Positions 22,847-40,300 of a stretch of DNA of 64,000 nt are shown piece after piece (within the stretch, counting starts at the first letter, position 1; the number at the start of each line of letters is the position of its first letter). Made by a program: the position numbers and the translations under genes. Source of the DNA: Schizophyllum amplum (taxonomy: Eukaryota; Basidiomycota; Agaricomycetes; Agaricales; Schizophyllaceae); assembly GCA_007026445.1 (NCBI GenBank), contig VDMD01000029.1, positions 186,001 to 250,000 on the forward strand, written 5' to 3'. Under the pieces are notes generated by a model. It worked only from the letters and a program-made list of their open reading frames with translations, was not told the DNA's origin and did not search any database.

Positions 22847-23381
22847 TCAAGCAGTGATCGTGAATTCATTGCTGATGTTGCCGGAGTCACCGAAGACTGC
22901 AAGCAAGGTCGTTAGCAGATACTTCCGCCAGTGGCGGAATGAGGACGCACGAGTGATGGTGTAGTTCGTGTCGGGAGTGACCTCCGGGACCTCGACCTCG
23001 ACGAAGCCCGCACGAAGATCGAAGCCTTCGGCCAGGGTGGCGTACGCTGGACAGAAAGTCAGCCAGATTCATTGCTAAGCTAGCTGGGATGTACTCACGT
23101 GGAATGTACCTCAGAAGCACAGCAGCACCGTTGGAGATGCGCTCTGGCGCGTCCGAGGTGTCCCTGCGCGAGTCTTTAGTCGCCATCAATGAGGTCCAGT
23201 GCAAGCGATTGACACACCAGGTAACGTTGGCCGTCGTCCCGACGGTCCAGACAGTGCCCGTGGTAGGCGTAAGGATGTGAGGCACCCAGACGTCGAGGGC
23301 GCCGCGCGACACGGGCACAACGGGCATGGCCTGGACGGCGAGAGCGAACATGGCGATGAGAGCGGTGATGAAGAAGAACAT
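22847..23381 (-). CDS. Kre9/Knh1-like small secreted protein, paralog 2
   Basis: Exons in transcription order: 23218-23381, 23099-23163, 22951-23046, 22847-22896. The sum is 375 bases, 124 aa. A signal peptide (MFFFITALIAMFALAVQAMP) is followed by the same domain as paralog 1: VWVPHILTPTTGTVWTVG, ANVTW, DTSDAPERISNGAAVLL, LAEGFDLRAGFVEVEVPEV and LFGDSGNISNEFTITA, then stop. It lies ~1 kb upstream of paralog 1 on the same strand, so the pair is a tandem duplication. Exon 1 here covers what is split into exons 1 and 2 in paralog 1. Confidence 0.85.
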
Positions 23382-23473
23382 GGTCGTCGGTCGTGAAAGT
23401 GAGGTCGTGATCGTGAACTTCAGAGCGCTAGGTGAACGAGCTGAGGATGAGGACAAAAGCAACAAAGCCCAAA

Positions 23474-23503
23474 GCTTATATAGAGGGTGAGGGTATATAA
23501 ATA
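23474..23503 (-). promoter_or_regulatory. TATA box region of Kre9-like paralog 2
   Basis: Two TATA-like sequences on the minus strand, TATATAA (23476-23482) and TTTATATA (around 23494-23502), lie about 95-120 bases upstream of the start at 23381. Spacing fits a strong core promoter. Confidence 0.55.
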
Positions 23504-23807
23504 CACCGCGCGCACAGCAGGCAATGCAATGACTTCACTGCACCGCGCCTGAACCCCGCATTCGGGAGCAAGCATAGCCTGTGTCGAAGACCGGAAGGCC
23601 ATCGTGGCTTGTATACGAGAAGCTTCGAGCACTCCGCGGCCACCTATCCGATACGGACACTCTCGCCGCCTCCAACACATACCGATCGCGCGATGAGGTC
23701 TCGTGGATAGGCGCCCGGTAAAGGAAGATGAGATCCGCGTGTGTCACCCATGCGCATCAAGCAGCAGACCGATTCTTCTTGCCTGTTCTACATCTTCTTT
23801 GTGAGTA

Positions 23808-24466
23808 CAGTGGGGGACAGCCAAAGACGACAAAGTCAATTTCGGCCTTTCGGAGTTACTCCGACGTGTTTCTGAGTCCAGAACGAGACTCAGAAGGCCT
23901 GAAAACGTCCAAAATACATTTTTTCGAGATTTTAGGGCCACTTCTTGGGGGTGGCCAATATTTTGGCCGATTTCAGCGGTGTCCGGCAGTGCCGAGTCTC
24001 CTAGGGCGACGTGTCTACATCCATTCACTCGTAGATGAAGCTCACAGGCCTTCAAAGTGTGCCCTCGAGCAACGAAACAACGATGTTCGCCGTTTACGAA
24101 AAAAAGAGCAACCAGTCACGTGCTTAAGACACGCCTTGAGCGTGACGCCGGCGTGACGTGATGTCCATTGCGAATTTATTTCATGGTATTCCACATTCCT
24201 CCGAGGGCTTTTTGAGCACACTACGACATGGTAGCGCGTGAAAGGGGCCCAAAATGCATTTTTTCGTGAATTTAGGGCCGAAAACGGGGGGTGGCCAATA
24301 TTTTGGACCTTCCGAATCAAAAACCGGCATTTGTGGGTCAACGGCTGCGCAGATGTTTCTGAAATTTATTCAGCGGGATCGCCTCATCAAAAGGAAGCGT
24401 TTGGCACAAAGTCCGAAATTATCCGGCTCTACTTCCAAAATTGTCGTCTTTGGCTGTCCCCCACTG
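23808..24466. mobile_element. 659-bp MITE, 26-bp TIRs starting CAGTGGGGG, TA target site
   Basis: Positions 23808-23833 and 24441-24466 are perfect 26-base inverted repeats beginning CAGTGGGGGACAGCCAAAG. TA flanks both ends (23806-23807 and 24467-24468). CAGT termini and TA duplication are typical of Tc1/mariner-pogo type elements. No transposase frame is present. Internally, a ~55-base block (CCAAAATACATTTTTTCG through GGGTGGCCAATATTTTGG) occurs twice in direct orientation, at about 23909-23965 and 24250-24306. A hairpin TTCTGAGTC/GACTCAGAA lies near 23871-23896. The element lies ~430 bases upstream of Kre9-like paralog 2. Confidence 0.88.
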
Positions 24467-24650
24467 TAGTTGGCAGTTGTGAGCACCAAGCTTTGGCGCA
24501 TAGTAGCCTCGGCTGAGCCTGTGTCCAAGCAGGTTGACAATAACATTCACGTATCCCAAGCAATGGACTCTGCGTTTTAGTCAGCACACGAGCTCAATCG
24601 AGATGAAGAGGGATAGCTCGACCGTGAAACGTACCCTTGCGCTCTAGAAT

Positions 24651-29426
<4,776 letters not shown>

Positions 29427-29662
29427 AGGTCGTCGCTACGAGCGCATGAGCGGGGGAAACAAGAGATCGGCCCGGTCAAATTAGCGCCCGTGGGCTAGTG
29501 AGTCACGATGACACGCAAATTCCCTGCAGTCTCAAATAGCACATGCAGTGTTCGCAGTTTGTAGATTACAGCAAGTCAATGGGGAAGAGAAATGTACACA
29601 TAGGACCATTGGAGAGCACGACACGTCCGGAAGCCAGCCTGCCAGCAGGAGTGACCTTATAC

Positions 29663-32600
29663 CTAGCGCCCGAAATCCATGAGCTCTTCACTCGCAGTGG
29701 TCATCCGCTCAATCCGCTGTCGCAACTCCTCCCGCTTCATCGCCACCTGCGGACTCTCTTCCGCAAGCTCCTTACATATCCTCTCGCCCTGCGGTCCATG
29801 GATATGCAGTCCCGTCAGGAGGACGAAAGGCAGCCGGCGCTCGATCCCGCGCACGAGCTCTTGGTCGATGGCAAGGGGAACGTTGTCGGCGAATCGTTTG
29901 TAGGCGACTGCACCAAGGTCAGCTACTGCTCAAGCCGACACTCAAGAGGCGCGCACTTTGGAAGTACGCGCGTACGTCGGCCATGACATGCAGCGCGGGT
30001 TCCATGGCATCGGGAGCGAGCAGGCGAGCGACGTCCTCCGCTTTAGTGCCCGTGATACCGACCTCGACTGCGCCGGCGAGGATCTTCTCGATACCTGTGG
30101 GTCCAGCATCCGCCGGACTGGAATATAGCGCCTGGGCATGCCGAGGGCGCCCCGGAGAGTACGAGGGCGAGGAGGTGGTCGCGGCGCTGCCATGCGCACG
30201 TATCTTCCCCATCAGACCCTCGTTAGATTGGGACTGGCGCGCGCTCTTGTAGTACGACATGAACTTGTCGGTATAGTCGGCCAAATAGTGCGTGTTCAGC
30301 GTAAACGGCGATTGCTCCACCTCGACCAGCCAGTCGATGCGCTCCTTCGTCTGGTCCAACAGCGTCTTCAGGCGCTCCTGCAAGATCACCCTGTGGACTA
30401 AGGTCAGCGCACGTGCAGACCAAACGCATAGAGTGACTGACTTAGCACGATGCTCAAGCGTACCCTGTCCATAGGACCCGAAGTGCTGCGCAGTGAGTCG
30501 TTCGATCTGCAGACGCACGCGGGCGTAGACACCATCGCAAAGCGCTTGCGCCGGAGACGACCACTTGTTGGTGAAGTCCGCAATGTATCCCGACTGGACG
30601 ACGAAGGGATAGTTGCCTGGAAGCTCGCGAGCACGGGCGCTGTCATTGTTGATGAGTATTGAGAGATGGAAGGGCGGGAGAGGCAACTGACTTTTTGGCG
30701 CGCCGCATAACTTCGTCGATATAGATTGTCTCGCGTGTTTCGGGAACATGAGAAGGGTCAGCCTGGGTTGACTCTGATGACGCCTGATCAAACAGGCCGA
30801 TGGATGGTGTTTCCTTGAATTTGAAGTTTGGCGTAGGCCGTCCGTCGCTGTCGCTATCCTCGGACTCGGACTCGTCTTCCTCCTCCTCATCCTCTCCATC
30901 CTCGTTCTTGAGAAACGACGGCTTGCTGAACGTGCGCTTTCCCTTGTATCTCTTCTCATACGGGCGGAAATCCGGCGCTGTCTGCCGTATCATCTTGCGG
31001 AACTTCTCTTGTGCGGGGCGGATGGACTGGTGCAACCCGTCCGCGCGAGGCACGCCTCGGATGTTCTGGCCGACGTCCATAGCGAAGGCGTGCAGAATTG
31101 TGGTGATGTCGGTGATGGGATCCTTGGACGGCTCCTTCGGCAGCTGCGACAGGCTCTCCCGCGCGCTCTCTACGCCCCTCTGCACTTCGTTGTAGATCTC
31201 GGGCAGTCTATCATATATTATCAGTCATGTAAAGGCGCTTGGGTCCCGGACAGACGAACCTCTTCGATATGAGCTCCGACAAGATGTTGCTCAACCGCTC
31301 CACGAGATTCGACGTGCGCAGGTACCGTTGGTAGATGGCGTCCAGATCCGACCAAGGACTCGTAGACGAGAAGAACTCGTTCTCGCGAGTGCGCGCCTGC
31401 TTCCACGTCATGCCCTGCTTGAGGTCCTGCGAGCTGGGCTGCTTGACACAGAACCAGTTGTTGTCCAGCGGCTCGGTGATGTTCTTGATGAAGGAGAGCC
31501 ATTGTGTCTCCTCGCCAAGAGGGATGCGATCGGGCTTCGTCAGGACACCTGACATCGATTGAGCCGGATGTATGAGCGGAATGGGGGACTGGGCGTACCG
31601 ACGGTGCGCTTTCCATCTTTGTCGTATTTCTTGGCGAGGCCGTATGCAGGCTGATTCTCGAAGTCAGCTGCGTGTCAGTGGCTAGTCAGCGACTGTGCAT
31701 GTCATACGCATGTAAGTAGGCCGACTCACTCTCGCAGGTGACCGTCAGCAGGATCACGCAGCTAGGCTTCTCGATGTACGACTTGCACAAGCCCTCGACG
31801 AGCTGGATGTCGTTCGTGTTGCCACTGCGACCAACACTGGCGATGAGACCTTATGCATCGTCAGCGCAAAATCTGGCGGGCTCGCATGCGGGCCGCGTAC
31901 CGGGCAGGTCGCAGAAGGACAAGTCCGCAACATCAGGGCCGCTGATCTTCAGCTCGATACAGTTCTTCGAGAAGGTCAACTGCTCGACAGTCGCGGGTTC
32001 GTCCGCGTCGTAACCGTCCGCCAGGAAGTGGTCGACGGGGATGTTAGGGTTGAGGATGGCCCGCTGAGCACGGCGAATGCGCTCCTCGACGAGATGTCGC
32101 TCCAGAATGGCAGTTCCAAAGGAGACACTGCGGGGTACCGCGAGCGCCTGTCCCTTTGAATCTGTCCAGAAGCGCAGAGTGACGATGCATTGCCACGGCG
32201 ATGACGACCGCGACAGCAGACACTCAGTCGGACAACTGTATAACGCGTGAGGATGAAAATCATGAATGCTACCGCGCACGTACCGAGTGCATGTACCAGC
32301 CGCGCGAGGTAGTGTGATTCCCGAGATCGACTCGATGAGCGACGATTTCCCCGCGCTCTGAGAACCTATGACCGCAATTTGAGGGAGATCTGAAGCACGT
32401 TCAGAGCGGCGTCAAGACAGGGCATAGGTAGCGCGCACCAATCTCGGCGCGTATTCTACACGTAAGCTGTCAAATACGGATGCGGGCTCATAAATGCAGA
32501 CGACGAACCCAATGGCATGCAACCTGTTGACGAGGTCGAGCATAGCTCGACTCTTGCCAGAAATCTGAGGGTTGGAAAGCCCGACGCCATCATCCTCGGG

Positions 32601-32672
32601 CGATGAAGACATAGACGGTGAACTGGGTACAGACATGCTGTCGACTATAGAGGGGGGAGGGGAATCGCTCAT
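29663..32672 (-). CDS. Dynamin-like GTPase
   Basis: Exons in transcription order: 32509-32672, 32439-32455 (17 bases), 32284-32389, 31901-32235, 31730-31849, 31599-31667, 31260-31548, 30692-31207, 30442-30639, 29957-30390, 29663-29907. All phases agree; 830 aa. GTPase motifs: G1 GSQSAGKSS (about 69-77), the G2 Thr in RAAGTCTR, G3 DLPG (about 205), G4 TKPD (about 274). The middle domain/stalk follows, interrupted by an acidic insert (NEDGEDEEEEDESESED). The C-terminus is a GTPase-effector-like domain (REELRQRIERMTTASEEL). There is no PH or Pro-rich domain, so this belongs with membrane-remodelling dynamin-related or Mx-like proteins, not classical dynamin. A Ser/Ala/Pro insert (HGSAATTSSPSYSPGRP) precedes the GED. 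Target membrane unknown. Confidence 0.92.
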
Positions 32673-33482
32673 GGGAGCGCAAGGGTCTCCGTCTCGCTGC
32701 TCGAGTTCTTAAATGGGCACCTTCGTTCCAGCGTGTATGCCATGCTGCAACGCCGCAGCTTCTGAGCCAATCGATGGTGAATTTATTGAAGGGCGGGGGA
32801 GACAGAGCGGACACGCACCCTCAATGTGGTTCGCACTTGACAGATAGGCGCCGTGGTAGAGAACAGCTGTGCTTCTTCACACGGAAGGGTATAGGCAAGG
32901 CCAAAGCTCAGCGCCGTCATGCATCTGAGATGCGCTATCATCCTGACCATTGTCACAAGCATTACAGGAGCATTTCTGAGGCCATGGAGACCGCAGCTTT
33001 GAAGCTTGCGGCGGAGAGGCATCTGAGAGAAGCGTATACATATGTGGCCATTGACAGGAAGTCTTTACTGAAATGGCTGCGTCAGGACATCATGTTTGCT
33101 CTGAAGTGGCGAAGTGGCCCCAAAGTCGAGATGCAAGCAGGACGAAAGTTAGGCGGACCGAGACGGGACCATCTCAATTATATGACCACGCTTATCTTCT
33201 CACGGTCATATGTTATCTGGTTGGTAAAAGTGTGGGATTCAAACAGTGCATGTCGCGGGTATAGTGTTTGTAGCGGTAGAGACAGTGGTGCGAGGCCGAG
33301 AGACAATTCCCTTTCCACTTCGGCAATATACAGAAAACAGTTTGTCCCCACCGCAGCCCCAGTGACTGAGCCCAAACAGAGCCTAACCAAGTATCTCAAT
33401 CATACCGAGTCTGTGGGGTCATGAGTGATTTGGACAATGCAGCAACACGATGTCCCAACTCTGTCCCAGCTGACTTACATGA
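32673..33482. other. Intergenic
   Basis: Promoter of the dynamin-like gene and 3' region of the next minus-strand gene. The plus-strand frame 32774-33424 has no supporting features. Confidence 0.4.
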
Positions 33483-34159
33483 TCAGCCCACCAGCGAGCC
33501 TCCAGTCGGCGCAGATTGCGATGGGTACACCTCATAACGAGTGGTCTCCTCTGAGGGCTTGTCGTCCAACCTGAACCAAGGGATATCTCTCCCCTGTCGA
33601 GACAGTGGGGAGCACGGAGACCAGCGATTTGTTGCCGTAGTGGAAGGTCTCCCACTCCGAATTAGTGAAGGTGCCGCGCGGGATGATTTCTTTCGCAGGA
33701 CTCTCGCAGGCGCCTTAACAACTCCTGTTATGTGCGCGTGCGGCTGCGGAGAGGATGCCATCGCCCTATTGATGCATCTGAAGGGGTCCGAGCCGATAGT
33801 GAACGTGCTGCGCGGACTGGCGGGTAGCGACTCGGCGGTCTTCTCGGCATCGTGTACGTTGAGGACTCTCATCCCGATCTCTGGACTACGCCGCAGTGGC
33901 GCGGACCCCAAGCGATGGACGTATTCGACGAAGACCCACATAGTCATAGCTACGTACAATGCGTGAGCAGATGCACGCCCCGCCCAGTGAAGTATAACGC
34001 ACCGATGAGAAGTAAGGCGACGATACTTGACGCCACCACCATGAAGACCGCATTGAACCTTGTCAAGCCCATAGTGGATGTGGCAGGTAGCCACCAAGAA
34101 ATACCCGAGAGTAGTGAAGAACGGTCAGTGACTACGCGGTTTGATACTCGGGGCGACAT
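33483..34159 (-). CDS. Small single-pass membrane protein, hypothetical
   Basis: Exons 34003-34159 and 33483-33949 joined by a 53-base GTGCGT...GTAG intron; phases agree and give 207 aa. A hydrophobic helix spans the splice (FMVVASSIVALLLIAMTMWV), followed by FVEYVHRLG and a ~150-residue basic, Ser/Pro-rich tail. The start at 34159 (MSPRVSNRV) is the second in-frame ATG; 34225 is also possible. I do not recognise the family. It lies only 161 bases downstream of the CCCH-ANK-AAA gene stop, on the same strand. Confidence 0.55.
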
Positions 34160-34320
34160 AGGAGCGAGACACAATGACGGCCAAAGGGAGGAGATTCGAT
34201 GGTGCCGCCTACTCCCCGCCTGCATAGCAACCCGTCCGCGTCAACATCGATCTGTGTTCTTGAACAGCTACCCACTCTCAGTCGCTCTCACACCTCTACG
34301 AAGTTCCTGTAACGTCTGCA

Positions 34321-37300
34321 TCAAATGGCATCTACTAGCTGATACGAGACGGATCTGTACAGTGACCTGGCGCCCTCCAAGATGGAGTAATCCGCCAGTG
34401 CCCCATTAACGATAGAATTCACAACTGAGGGTTCCAGCGTTCCAGCGCCCTCGCCCATGATGCTGTACAACGATTCGGCTGCAAGCGCTCGTTTTTCGTC
34501 GTCTGTGAAAGGCACAAACGGAAGCATGGCGGTGATGCGCGATACCAACGATGCCTGTCGGACCGCGGTCAGCATTGATAGAAGGGACAACAGTAACGAG
34601 CTTACACCAAGGCGGTCTGATATGCGCGGCCTGAGAAGGGCCATGAGGGCGCTGTACTCTTCTCTGGCCATAGTCTTCTGGACATTATCACGGGCATCAT
34701 GATGCTCGAAGACGAGATCATGCCCTAAGTTTGAGGTACCTATCCAGACCACGTTCCTTGTGTCCACCGTGCGACCGCCCGCCTCGAATGAACATCGGCC
34801 TAACCCACGTCAGCGCAAGCGGTCACCAGGTGGGAGTCGTACATACCTAGCTCCCAAGGCATCAACAGCGTCCATAGAGTCTTCTCGTCCTGAACCTTCT
34901 CAATTTCCTGTAACGCCGAGTTGAGCCATACACGAACCATGGCAACGAAAGTACTCACGTCGAGTACGACCACGCAACGCTTCTTCTCATTCGCGATGAG
35001 GAAGTCAGACAGATTCTGGTCCGTGGGCTCCTAACACGATGTTAGATGGCAATGATGAACGCGGCAAAGGTCATACCTCATCCCGTGATGAGAGCGAATG
35101 AGACTGCCATAAATCACGAGGAGTGTTGATGGCGGTCATGTTCACTGTATGGGTAGGAACGTCGAGGAGGGCACCGACTGTGATACGTGTGAGCGTATAT
35201 TCGACCGTCGCGTCGGATATCAACCTACACTTATGCGCCAAAAAGCTCTTCCCAAGACCGCTAGGACCTGAACGCTCGTCAGCCTGCGTCGCGGAGGACT
35301 TCGCGCGCGCCGACTTACCACATAGCATCACGACCACTGGAGGAGCATTTGACTGCTGAGAATGTATGCTGAGGACGCGGTACAATTGTTCAAGGGCACG
35401 GTCTTGACCGATGAGCTGGTAGTTTAGGCCTCGAGCAAGAGGCCTGAAGAACGAGCGATTCAAGAGGCCTGTGGCTTTGCGAGTCACTGGGTCATCCGCA
35501 CGAGCAACGTAGTACCTGCAGAATCAGGGTCAGACTGGCACAGCGCGGCATTTCTTGGTGGACGTACTTGGTCGCTGGGTCAAGGGACTCTACTACAGGT
35601 GCCGGCAGGGGTACATCGCCAGACGTTGAAGATCGTCGACTCTGTTTCTGGCCAGTGATCGACTGGGTCAACCCGGTTGGGTCGGCACCGTATGCGAGCA
35701 GCGTCTTGACGATCTCCAACTTGTTCTTCAACTGGTCATTGGAGAGCGCGAAGGACAAGGCGCTCTGCGGGCCCACGGGGTCGTTGGGTCCAGCCTCGCC
35801 ACTCTCTAGCACGCGGCGTACTTCCTCGACGTCGTCGCTGGCGATGGCGAACATGAGCGTCGGACGAGGCGTGGCAATCGCGTGCGAAGGTGATGGAAGG
35901 ACATATGAAGCGCTAGACGCCGGCCTTGACACTGGTCGGCGAATTGTGTAGTCGTCGTCTTCTTCGATGGGGAAGGCGGCCGGTGGTACGGATAGGGAAA
36001 GGCGCGAAGCAGAAGCATGGTCTACGTCAGAGACGGGGGAGTGGTCCGCTGAACGCATGCTTTGTCGAGAAAATCTCCAGGACGCTGTTCGGGATGGCGG
36101 TGCAGAGCGAGGGATTGGAGTGGCATGAACGTCGTCAGAAGGCCCAGACGGGGAGTCGTTAGGAATAATCATATTATGTGCGTTTCCGGGTATCAACGAT
36201 GAGCGTGCAGATGAAAGCTGAAGACTCGTTAGTACTAGATCACACAACTCACAGAGTACTTACCAAGAAGTTGTTGTCAGATAAAGAATTGCGTGATGAT
36301 ACAGATGAAGCTGCAGAAAAGCGACGTAGATGACCTGTCGTGAATTAGATTTCAACAAAGATCACAAGAAGATCACAACTCACCAGCAGGAGATTCCGGG
36401 ATACTAGATGTTCTGGAAAGGGGTCGGGAAAGAGGTGATGGTGAAGGTGAAGGCGAATAACATTTAGATTGAAGTATCATAGACTGGACAGCAGTCAGCA
36501 TAGTCCACCGGGCAGGATGAGCAAGCTTACCAAGCGTAAAGGCTTTAGACCGCGGGCCTTCGGATTAGATGGCGGTGCAGGGAATTCCTCTAAAATTTGG
36601 TCATCCAAGCTCTCGTCCATGGACACAGAGGAGCCTTGAGGAGAAGCTGAAGGGGATTTGCCGGCGGCCCTGTTCAGCAGCAGGGAGGAATCTCTGGCCG
36701 ATCCCTGTCAACGAGTGAGTATACGAGCGTGATGCGTCTTGTATACACTTACAAGGACAAAGGATGACCGGGAAGCGAAGGGTACCCTCGCCGGGGCGGC
36801 GCTCCCGTTAGAAGACAGTGGACTGTTCAGCGCAATGACGTTCGGACTGGGCGGGACGCTGTGCAGACTTGAAGAACTGCTGCTATTCCTAGTGCTCGAA
36901 AAGACAGCGGCGTTCGCCGAGCGCGAAGGGCCGGCGATTGCAGACATCCGCTGGGGAGCAATACCGACACCAGCAGGAGCATCGGGCTTCACGCGCGAGA
37001 GCGATTCATGCAGTATCTGTGGGGAATTGACGGCAGACGTCATGCGAGAAGACATGGTGCCAGATCTCCCGCGAGGGGAAAATGTGCCGGAGACCGTGCG
37101 AGGGGATATGGAATCTTCCACCATAGCATTGTCGTCTTGTACATCACCGGCGGAAGCTGCATAGTCGACCGTACGGAAAGCCTGCGACGAGGGCACAAAA
37201 GCAGTGGCCTCAGCCACGCGAGTAAAGGCAGTTGCGCCGATTGTCTCGTCGTCGTCGGCTTGGCTGACGATGTTCCCGAGCGAGGATTCCCTGGACGCTG

Positions 37301-40300
37301 GCTTGATAGTACCCGAACGGCCGCGAGTCACTATCGGCGGTGGTGTAAAGACAGGCCTTCTGACTGGCGACGCCGCTCGTGATGCGGGCCTGCTGTACGA
37401 CGATGACGCTGCACGAGAGGCGGGCCTACTGTATGCTGACGCCGCTCGAGAGGCTGGTCTGCTGAACGGCGACTCCGCCCGTGACGCAGGTCTGCTGTGT
37501 GGCGAATCCACTCGTGATGGAGGTCTGCTGAACGGCGACTGTGGCTTAGACGCGGGCGTGTCAATTGGTGAAGCGGTAGGGGGATATCCACAGCAGCTCG
37601 CTGCCTGAATGCGTCCAATGGGGAGGGTGCTGGTGCCATAGATGCAAGGGACTGTCGCGCGGGGATGGCCACAGGCAACACCCGAGACGACGACGGCGTC
37701 GCCGGCGTGCTTCCAATCCCTCGTTGTTCGGACACAGTCGATCCCGGTGCTGCATTTGATGACAACGGCACCGCGTCTTCGTACGGCGGCGAGTGAATGG
37801 CACGTATGGCCTGAGCCTCGAGCATCGGTCCTACGTCAAGATCGTCCTCCACGGGCTGTCCTTTCGGCGCAACTGAGCACTGAGAAAATTCTGGTAGCGA
37901 TACGGACGGCGACTCGGACGTATCCGTAGGATGTTGCTGTTCCGCCACATTCGCATCCAACGGCTGAAGCGTAGAAGGACTCGGAGAGCTATCGACCGAA
38001 CTCGTTTGATAGGCCTCGTACGGATCGAATTGGGGAGATCCTTGCGGAGGTGTACACTCGACGCTGCGGTCAGAATACGACTCGTTGACTGCTCGCGCAT
38101 CCTCTGATTCAGGCGAGATCATCGCTGAGACCTCGTCGTCAGAGTGTTGTTCGACCGGTGCAATGAATACCGCGGGAGGTGTCGGCTCAGAAGGCCGAGC
38201 CTCAACTGGGTGCACTTCAGAATGTCGCTGGTTCACGTCTGGTGCGGTCTCTGCTTCATGCATAAACAGCTCCGAATTATCGTCGTAATAGCTGTGTTCA
38301 GCTGGTGGCGCATCAATGGCCTTGGGCGGTGTTGACTGAGGTGAGCGATCAGAAGGCGTTTCTACAGACGGATGCGCGACAGGCGCTTCGGGAGCCAATG
38401 CTTGTGTGGCACCGTCAGAGCCGTATCGTTCAGCCGAAATATCGGCGATCTCGTCAGAGGCGAGCCGCTTGGCTGGGATATTGACAACCTCTTGAGGCGG
38501 TGATAGCTGGGATGCATCCTTCATAATCTGGTCTTCCGGCATACTCATGTCTGCGTTCCAGGGCGACGACGTGTCGATGTAATCCTCTGGCCGCCGTCGA
38601 ATGTGTGTGCCCGATGTTCCGATGTAATTTTCCGCTCTACGAAAGTCTCTGGCCGACCGTCGAATGCGTCAGGCTGCTCTTCGAACACATCGTGTCGCTC
38701 TTCGAATGCATCTGCGTAGTGACCATTGGGCGACGATGGCGCCTCAGTCATCTCGTCTAGATCCCGCACCTCGCCAACTCCCGTTTCCGGCGACGAAGAC
38801 GAAGACGCTACAGAGTAATGGTCGTAAAGATTCTGCAACGTGTCGTTGTCGCCAGGCCGCATTGTCGGACTCGCCAGATACGCGAGCTCAGCAGTATCAT
38901 CCGTCACCATCCCCGCGGCCCCGCTCGCCGACAGCTCCGTAGCCTCATAGGCAGACAGGTCCGCTGTGAAGTCCGACGACGACTCGTCACCATGGCGTTG
39001 TTCTGGCGACATTTGCTCGTAGTCTGTGACGATATCGTGCTCGGAAAGATCGCTAGGCAAATTGAAAACAGGTGTCGCCAGCTCCCTCGGCGATTCATTC
39101 CATGTTTGCGGCACCGACAGTTCGTCCTCCGTATAATCATCAGCGGGTGGGAGGCCTTGTGGCGGTGGAGGTCCGTGGAAAGTTGACTGGGCATCCGCTT
39201 CGCTGAATGAGATGCGGTTGGCAGCTATGGATCCGAAGGATGAGTTCGCGTCGTCTGCATCGTCGAACGCTTCCTGTACGTCTCCTGGACCCGGAAGCAA
39301 TGGAGTAGGCTGGCCGTACGCGTCCACAACGTCCTCCTCTTGCTCCTCTGCAAGCGCATCGGCCCCGGCGTCGGAACTTGCATACATCGCTGTCGGCTGC
39401 CCGTACGCATCCCAAAGGTCCGTCACGCCGGAACCTTCCCCGGCATCGAAGCTGTAGTCCTCCGTCACATCTGTGGCCGCCTCCAACGTCATGTTGCTGC
39501 TCGCGATGGACGCTGTATAGTCCTGCGGCGAGTCCAGATCCTCCAAGTCAAGTCGGGCGACATCCGAATCCTCCTGCTCATTTTCATCGTGGGAGAAGGC
39601 ATTGGCGCCGGTAGCCAGAGGCGAAGAGGGGATGTTGCCGAACATGTGCGCGCGCGGCGAGCCGAAGACGCGCTCGGAGGGGGAGCCGAAGGGAGACGAC
39701 AAGAGCCCGAAGGTGGAAACGACCGAGGGGCTGCGCGGAGGCGAGAGGGCGAACCGCTGGGGGCTCTGCCAGTTCTCTGCATAGCCAGAATCGAAAGAGT
39801 TGTTGCCCTTTGCATGCACGAATTGATCGAGGCCGGATAGTCTGAGGTGCGAGAGGTCGACAGGGGATAGGATGTCGGGGGTAGGTGCTGAATTCGTGGA
39901 GTGCGACGAATCCTCTTCGTATTCAGGGGACTGCTCGCGGTCTTCATGCAAAGCGACAGGGATGCTCTGCCGCGCGGTGACTTCTTGCGAATCGTTGTAG
40001 TCGTCCTGGTGTGCTGCTGAGGGAGGCTGGGATGCTCTGCGGTCCTGCTCGTTTGGCGCGTCGTGCGCTTCCCGCTCGGCCGGCTCCTCCATCCCTACAT
40101 CTTCTGCAGAAGACGCCGCAGGCTCGCTCCCCGAGTCCTCCGAGTCGTCCTCTTCCTCGTCCTCGCTAATGACACCCTTCAGCGCCTGCAGCAGACTGTT
40201 CATGCGCGGAGATCGCGGCGGCGACCGCATAGAGCGCGGGGAGTCGACAATGACCGCGGGACCCTCAGGAGTGCGCTGCAGCGCCTCGGTCGCAGGGCTC

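Noticed and set aside
32774..33424. 216-aa plus-strand frame
   Set aside because: No recognisable features; lies in the dynamin promoter region.
35177..35267. Continuous reading of the AAA+ exon through 35178-35228
   Set aside because: Removing a 51-base GTAGGT...ACAG intron restores the family-like sequence LAHKFGALLDVPTHTVNMT.
38545..38550. Overlapping ATGA start/stop suggesting two genes at the end of the first long CCCH frame
   Set aside because: The downstream frame stays open upstream of that ATG and reads DYIDTSSPWNADM, so a splice into it is more likely; kept as a stated alternative.
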